From positions 186,001 through 250,000 of the forward strand of contig NZ_CP031166.1 in NCBI RefSeq assembly GCF_003344865.1: 64,000 nt of DNA, in the 5' to 3' direction. The position numbers were made by a program, and so were the translations under genes. The notes beneath the pieces are model-generated. The model was given only the letters and a program-made list of their open reading frames with translations, was not told the DNA's origin and did no database searches. The DNA is from Euzebya pacifica (GTDB lineage: Bacteria; Actinomycetota; Nitriliruptoria; Euzebyales; Euzebyaceae). Shown piece after piece: positions 60,126-64,000 of the stretch (position 1 is its first letter; each line of letters starts with the position of its first letter).

Positions 60126-61280
60126 ATGGGGATCCGGCGGGCCCACTCGCGCACCCTGCCCGACGGGCGAACCATCCGGGTCCGCGCCGCCGTCGTCCCC
60201 GACGCCGCCGTCGCCGTGATCGACAGCCACCGGACCGTCACCGCCTCGATCGTCGCCGCCGACCCCCTCTCGGCTCCCCCGAAGCAGACGCTGGTTCCCG
60301 ATGAGGTCACGCGGGGACGGAGGGCCATTGCGTCACGTCCCCTGCGTCCCGGTGGGACCAGGGCGACCGCTCGCGTCGGTGACCTGTCGACCAACCCCGC
60401 AGGGCTCTCGGAGGTCGCCGACCTCCTGGCCGAACGGTTCCACGACGACCCCGCGCTCACGGCCCTGCTCGCCGAACGGTTCCCCTCCGCCGACCCGGTC
60501 ACGGTCGCCCACTCCCTGGTCGAGGCCGTCGACGAGGCCTGGGTGGAAACGGCCGTCAACAACCCGTTGTCCGACGCCGTGCAACGCTCGATCAGCAGGG
60601 TGTTCGACCCACCCGTGCCAACCGGCCCCACCTCCGGCGGGGACGGGTCGTGGCCCAACACCACCGGGATGCGCGAACTCGGGGGGGCGCTTGGCCGCAC
60701 CAACGACCCCTCCGGCCACGACGACCTGCTGCGCGAGGCCGAACCGCTGATCGACGCCTACGTGCAGACCCAGTACGCCCACACCCAACGGCAGTTCGCC
60801 GAGCGCGGCATCACCCACCTGCGGTTGTACCGGGGCATGCGGTGGGACGCCACCTCCGGCCATCCCGCCGTGGACGTGGCACGACGCCGGCTCGGTGCGA
60901 ACCTGACCGCTGACAGCACCGAACGGGTCGACTCCAACGCGGCATCCTCGTGGACGCTGGACGTCCACACCGCCGAGTGGTTCGCCGGGATGGGCGAACC
61001 GTGGCCGAGCGACGGCCTGCAGTCCTACGGCCAGCTCGTTGATGCCGTCGTCCCCGCCGAATCGGTCTGGTCGGTCCCGGCGACCGGCCCTGGGGACGCA
61101 CGGGAGGCCGAAGCGATCGTCATCGGCGCTGCCGGGACGGTCAAGTCGACATGGGCCGAACTGGATGACGACGCCGGCCTGCCCGATGACGACTGGTGGG
61201 ACAACGGCCCCGACGACGCCTACATGCAGTCCGCATGGGACGGTACCGATGACGCCTGGGAACCCAACGACCTGTGGTGA
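60126..61280 (+). CDS. putative ADP-ribosyltransferase with DPL motif
   Basis: 384 residues from ATG 60126. No Cys module, but the N-terminal linker ends in AADPLSAP (D46), matching the register of the tagged proteins. R-S-ExE signature: LRLYRGM (R236), ASSWTLD (S275) and REAEAIVIG (E327, E329), with VVPAESVWSVP between. The segment QYAHTQRQFAERGI links it to the 33846 ART. The C-terminus is acidic and Trp-rich. Likely a protein mono-ADP-ribosyltransferase; may work with the tagged protein upstream. Confidence 0.72.
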   Translation: MGIRRAHSRTLPDGRTIRVRAAVVPDAAVAVIDSHRTVTASIVAADPLSAPPKQTLVPDEVTRGRRAIASRPLRPGGTRATARVGDLSTNPAGLSEVADLLAERFHDDPALTALLAERFPSADPVTVAHSLVEAVDEAWVETAVNNPLSDAVQRSISRVFDPPVPTGPTSGGDGSWPNTTGMRELGGALGRTNDPSGHDDLLREAEPLIDAYVQTQYAHTQRQFAERGITHLRLYRGMRWDATSGHPAVDVARRRLGANLTADSTERVDSNAASSWTLDVHTAEWFAGMGEPWPSDGLQSYGQLVDAVVPAESVWSVPATGPGDAREAEAIVIGAAGTVKSTWAELDDDAGLPDDDWWDNGPDDAYMQSAWDGTDDAWEPNDLW

Positions 61281-61314
61281 CCGTCTGTCGGTCCACCGTG
61301 GGACCATCACCGCG

Positions 61315-61698
61315 ATGACCGACCCCAGCCACACCCCGGCCTCCCAGGACGACCTCGACCTGATCGCCGCCGACGTCCTCTCCCGGCACCACCCCGACAC
61401 GCTCCTGACCGACCGCTGCGTCCAATGCACCCCTTATGGCCACTTCGACCATCCGATCGAACCGGTCCCGTGGCCATGCCCGACCGCACGGGCCGCGATG
61501 CGGGCAGCCCCGACCATCCAGCCGACCGGACCGTCAACGTCCCGTGCGACCATGGTGCCCATGAGCGACACCGACCGGCCCGACCCCACCGACGACGCCC
61601 CGATCAACCTCGACGGCGGCGGCAACGCCGACTGGTTGCGGATCACCGCAGAACAGCGACGCCGGCAGGCGCAGACCCCCCCGGAGGACAAGAAGTGA
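61315..61698 (+). CDS. small protein with CxxC motif
   Basis: 127 residues from ATG 61315. The N-terminal domain has TDRCVQCTPYGHFDHP and PWPCPT, a pattern recalled from short actinobacterial proteins of unknown role. The C-terminal part is a hydrophilic linker and short helix (DWLRITAEQRRRQAQ). An internal start at 61564 would give a 45-residue product. Not recognised. Confidence 0.55.
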   Translation: MTDPSHTPASQDDLDLIAADVLSRHHPDTLLTDRCVQCTPYGHFDHPIEPVPWPCPTARAAMRAAPTIQPTGPSTSRATMVPMSDTDRPDPTDDAPINLDGGGNADWLRITAEQRRRQAQTPPEDKK

Positions 61699-61747
61699 TC
61701 CGCCCGTCGGGCCGCGACGCAACGGACGTCCGCACCGCCCACTGACG

Positions 61748-62533
61748 ATGCCGCCAACGCCGGTGAACTGGCCAGCCCTGCTCGGCCGGGTCGCGCCGCA
61801 CCGCACCATCAACGCCGCGTTCGGGTCGGCCGCCGAATGGGCGATCGTCGGCACCACCCCGGACCTCGCCGGCGAGTTCGGACCCATCGACGGACTCCGG
61901 TCGATCCTCGTGGCCAACCGGGCCGCACGCGCCCACGCCGACGCCGTCCGCGCCGCCATCGATGACGCCGCATGGACGGAGACGCTCAACGCGATCGTGC
62001 CGATGGCCCAAGTCGGCGGCGACCCGTGGGACGCCTACTGCGCGATCGTTGCCGACCACGCCCCCGGGGCCGACCCGGCAGGAGTGCCAGTCCCCGTCCG
62101 GCTGCTGTGGGAGGCGCTCCACGAGATCGACACCACCATCGCCTGCCTGCCCAACGACTGGCCGGGCGTCCACACCTACGGCAACCCCCACGTCCAGGAC
62201 CTCACCGACGACACCGCCGCATGGGACGACACCTGGGGCACCCGATGGGGCCACACCCTGGACCTGATGACCGCCTGGGACGACCTGGGCATGACCCAAC
62301 CCGAAGCGGCCGTGTGGTCCTCCCGCGGCTACCACCCGCAGGACGCCGCAGCCCTCACCGACCTCGGCCACGACACCGACAGCACACTCCTCGACGAATG
62401 GGAAGCGCTGCCAGACCGGCCGCACCTGAACCTGTGGGGCGCCGCCTGCCCCAACCTGACCCGACCGGTCGACGTGCTCCGCCGCGCAGGATGCCCCGCC
62501 CCGTGGCGCTCCGCATTCCGCCTCGCCCACTGA
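61748..62533 (+). CDS. 261-residue protein with W/A-G helical repeats
   Basis: ATG 61748. N-terminal half helical (FGSAAEWAIVGTTPDLAGEF, RAARAHADAVRAAIDDAAW). The C-terminal region has LMTAWDDLGMTQPEAAVW and GYHPQDAAALTDLGHD, matching the repeats of the 44616 protein, and ends in a Cys/Trp-containing segment. Likely a binding scaffold. Function unknown. Confidence 0.65.
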   Translation: MPPTPVNWPALLGRVAPHRTINAAFGSAAEWAIVGTTPDLAGEFGPIDGLRSILVANRAARAHADAVRAAIDDAAWTETLNAIVPMAQVGGDPWDAYCAIVADHAPGADPAGVPVPVRLLWEALHEIDTTIACLPNDWPGVHTYGNPHVQDLTDDTAAWDDTWGTRWGHTLDLMTAWDDLGMTQPEAAVWSSRGYHPQDAAALTDLGHDTDSTLLDEWEALPDRPHLNLWGAACPNLTRPVDVLRRAGCPAPWRSAFRLAH

Positions 62534-62569
62534 CCCGGCTCTTGTGCAGCGCGGGGCCGTCCACCTCGT

Positions 62570-62584
62570 CCGCTACCGTAGCGG
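62570..62584 (+). promoter_or_regulatory. palindromic -10 region before lipoprotein gene
   Basis: CCGCTA-CCG-TAGCGG; TACCGT (62574-62579) is a good -10 ending 7 nt before ATG 62587, so the transcript is probably leaderless. Related in form to the TGCTA sites, but with a 3-bp spacer; possibly a different operator. Confidence 0.45.
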
Positions 62585-62586
62585 CC

Positions 62587-63729
62587 ATGCAGTTCTCGTT
62601 GTCGTGGGTCGCCGCCCTCGTCGTTGCCGTCTCACTCCTCGCAGGCTGCACCGCCACCGACCCCGACGAACAGACCATCGCCGCAACCGATGTCGTGACC
62701 GAACCGTCGGGCGACCCTCCGGTTGAGGCCTGCGTCGAGACGGTCCTTTCCGACATCGCCGTCCTCCTGTCGGGCGGTGACGCCAGCTGGACCGAGACTG
62801 CGTTCATATACGGCGACGATGCCCGCACAGTCGTCCTCATGGGTCTGATGGAGGCAGTTGACGTCCACGTCGCACAAGGTCGGGCTGCGGCCCTGGCCCT
62901 CGCGCAGGATGTCGTCACCCCCGAGTGCCAGGCAGTTGTCGCTGGCCTCCCGTCCCCCTCGACCTGGTGGACGATCGCCGGCGACCACGATCAGGCCTGT
63001 GCGGACGAGGTCATCGAACTCGTCCACGACGACCTGCGAACCGGACAACTCGACGGTGCCGCCGTCATCCGTGACGTGGCAGGCAGCCAGGCCGGCCAGG
63101 ACTACACGACCGCGCGGCTGGCGGCCTCCGCCATCAGGGCCGACTTCGGCCTGCACGCCGCCATCTGGAGCGAACCAGTCGTCCGGTTCGTCGTCGCCAT
63201 GTGCGGCGGGACGGTCTTCCCACCGACCGGGACAGACGCCGCTGCTCCGCCACCCGCCCCTGTCCCGGCCACCGTGCCCGATCCGCCGCCGGTCCCACCT
63301 GCACCGGCCGACATCGACGGCATGGGTTCAGCCGGGGACGGACGGTACGTCCACGTCGGGCTGGGCTGCGGGGACATGACCGGCGAGCTCGTCCTCGAGG
63401 ACGGCACCGGTGTCCTGCCAGACGGCGGGACCGCCACGGTCGCCGACGTCGTAACGGGTGACGTCGACGGGGTCGAGGGGCCGGCGGAGGTCGTTGTCGT
63501 CACCTGCAACCCCGGCGGTAACGTCGAGTTCGACGTCGTACTCGTCTACGACGCCCACGGCGTCCAGGTCGGCGGGACGATCGCTGGGCCGCTGGTCGGG
63601 GTGGTGGACGGCGCCGTGATCACCGCCTCCGTTGTCCACGCCGATTCCGACCCGGTGTGCTGTCCGTCGTTGACCGAGGATGTCCCCTGGGTCCTCCACG
63701 GGAACGAGTGGGTCCGTCAGGGGCCATGA
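62587..63729 (+). CDS. lipoprotein of unknown function
   Basis: 380 residues. Lipobox LLAGC at the end of a hydrophobic signal peptide (WVAALVVAVSLLAGC). Residues ~30-210 are helical with several Cys (EACVETVLSDIAVLLSGG, CADEVIELVHDDLRTG). A Pro-rich hinge (PPPAPVPATVPDPPPVP) follows. The C-terminal beta domain (GLGCGDMTGELVLEDG, VVTCNPGGNVEFDVVLVYD) has Cys pairs that may form disulphides outside the membrane. Surface-anchored; no known family. Confidence 0.75.
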   Translation: MQFSLSWVAALVVAVSLLAGCTATDPDEQTIAATDVVTEPSGDPPVEACVETVLSDIAVLLSGGDASWTETAFIYGDDARTVVLMGLMEAVDVHVAQGRAAALALAQDVVTPECQAVVAGLPSPSTWWTIAGDHDQACADEVIELVHDDLRTGQLDGAAVIRDVAGSQAGQDYTTARLAASAIRADFGLHAAIWSEPVVRFVVAMCGGTVFPPTGTDAAAPPPAPVPATVPDPPPVPPAPADIDGMGSAGDGRYVHVGLGCGDMTGELVLEDGTGVLPDGGTATVADVVTGDVDGVEGPAEVVVVTCNPGGNVEFDVVLVYDAHGVQVGGTIAGPLVGVVDGAVITASVVHADSDPVCCPSLTEDVPWVLHGNEWVRQGP

Positions 63730-63746
63730 AGGCGACGCGGTGTTGC

Positions 63747-63977
63747 TCAGGACACGTCGATGACGAGGTCGTGGCGGCGAAGCCACGAGTTGACCGCACC
63801 CGCTGACACGCCGAGGCGAACGGCGATCTGCCGGGCCGTGCGACCCTCGCTGACCTGGGTGTACATCCAGTCCCCGTCGGCCAGGAGTTCCCGTGCCCGG
63901 CGACGCCGTTCCATGTGCTGGGCAGACGTCATCCGGACGGCACGGGGGATCGGACCTCGGGTTCGTGTGGTACTCAT
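63747..63977 (-). CDS. small helix-turn-helix protein
   Basis: 76 residues from ATG 63977. A basic N-terminus, then a clear HTH: SEGRTARQIAVRLGVSAGAV followed by NSWLRRHDL, of the Hin/homeodomain-like type. No other domain. Another candidate for the small regulator acting at the repeated operators; converges with the lipoprotein gene. Confidence 0.7.
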   Translation of the reverse strand: MSTTRTRGPIPRAVRMTSAQHMERRRRARELLADGDWMYTQVSEGRTARQIAVRLGVSAGAVNSWLRRHDLVIDVS

Positions 63978-64000
63978 CGGTTCTGATGGTCAGAGGTACC

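Noticed and set aside
1-64000. tRNA, rRNA or insertion sequence
   Set aside because: I saw no tRNA-like cloverleaf, rRNA sequence, transposase or terminal inverted repeats; a covariance-model search was not possible here.

Overview
This window is high-GC (about 70%) DNA with actinobacterial features: dense genes with GTGA/ATGA stop-start overlaps, many GTG starts, TANNNT-type promoters and a LexA box of the actinobacterial form. Two exported proteins carry type-2 cell-wall-binding repeats (PF04122-like), which I associate with deep actinobacterial lineages such as Nitriliruptoria/Euzebya. That placement is inference. There are no rRNA, tRNA, CRISPR or housekeeping metabolic genes. There is a complete replicative polymerase (DnaE), two phage-type adenine methyltransferases, and dozens of small unrecognised genes. 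This fits a megaplasmid or very large phage/phage-plasmid better than a chromosome core. No terminase, portal, capsid or tail gene is visible, so the replicon type stays open.

Layout. 1-7.5 kb: 3' part of a NACHT NTPase, then dnaE and two methyltransferases in one overlapping run. 7.8-11.5 kb: an HTH gene, a small promoter-proximal gene, and a run of putative ADP-ribosyltransferase (ART), Cys-tagged protein and Cys-tagged GNAT acetyltransferase. 11.7-18 kb: a large exported cell-wall-binding/beta-propeller protein and an ATPase two-gene unit. 18-21.3 kb: two divergent runs of small genes sharing one promoter region. 21.4-27.8 kb: an HhH protein, a tagged ADP-ribosylglycohydrolase, a membrane EAL protein and a second cell-wall-binding protein. 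27.9-32.5 kb: a tight run of small unrecognised genes. 32.6-48.5 kb: a second ART, a DnaJ-domain membrane protein, more tagged proteins, a possible ssDNA-binding-like protein, a CpaE-like ATPase with a receiver protein, and a six-module Cys/HAD protein. 48.5-57.5 kb (minus): a two-gene ATPase system of 1952 and 896 residues. 57.9-64 kb: small membrane genes, a degenerate ATPase, a tagged protein, a third ART, a lipoprotein and an HTH gene.

Three layers tie the window together. First, a roughly 54-residue N-terminal module (a C..T..G..C...C..H motif, an Ala/Thr-rich linker, then a DPF/DPM/DPL tripeptide near residue 50) is fused to different enzymes: ART, GNAT, ADP-ribosylglycohydrolase (there at the C-terminus) and a HAD-like protein. 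This looks like a shared targeting or packaging tag for protein-modifying effectors. Second, a 17-bp palindrome (TGCTA-N7-TAGCA) overlaps the promoters of at least eight small-gene operons, so one regulator probably controls them together. Third, the hexamer GGAATG lies upstream of thirteen plus-strand genes, including most of the tagged ones, either exactly 8 nt before the start codon or 31-41 nt before it with a Shine-Dalgarno. It may be the core of a second promoter class. DnaE and the ssDNA-binding-like protein also share a C-terminal module, which suggests a dedicated replisome.
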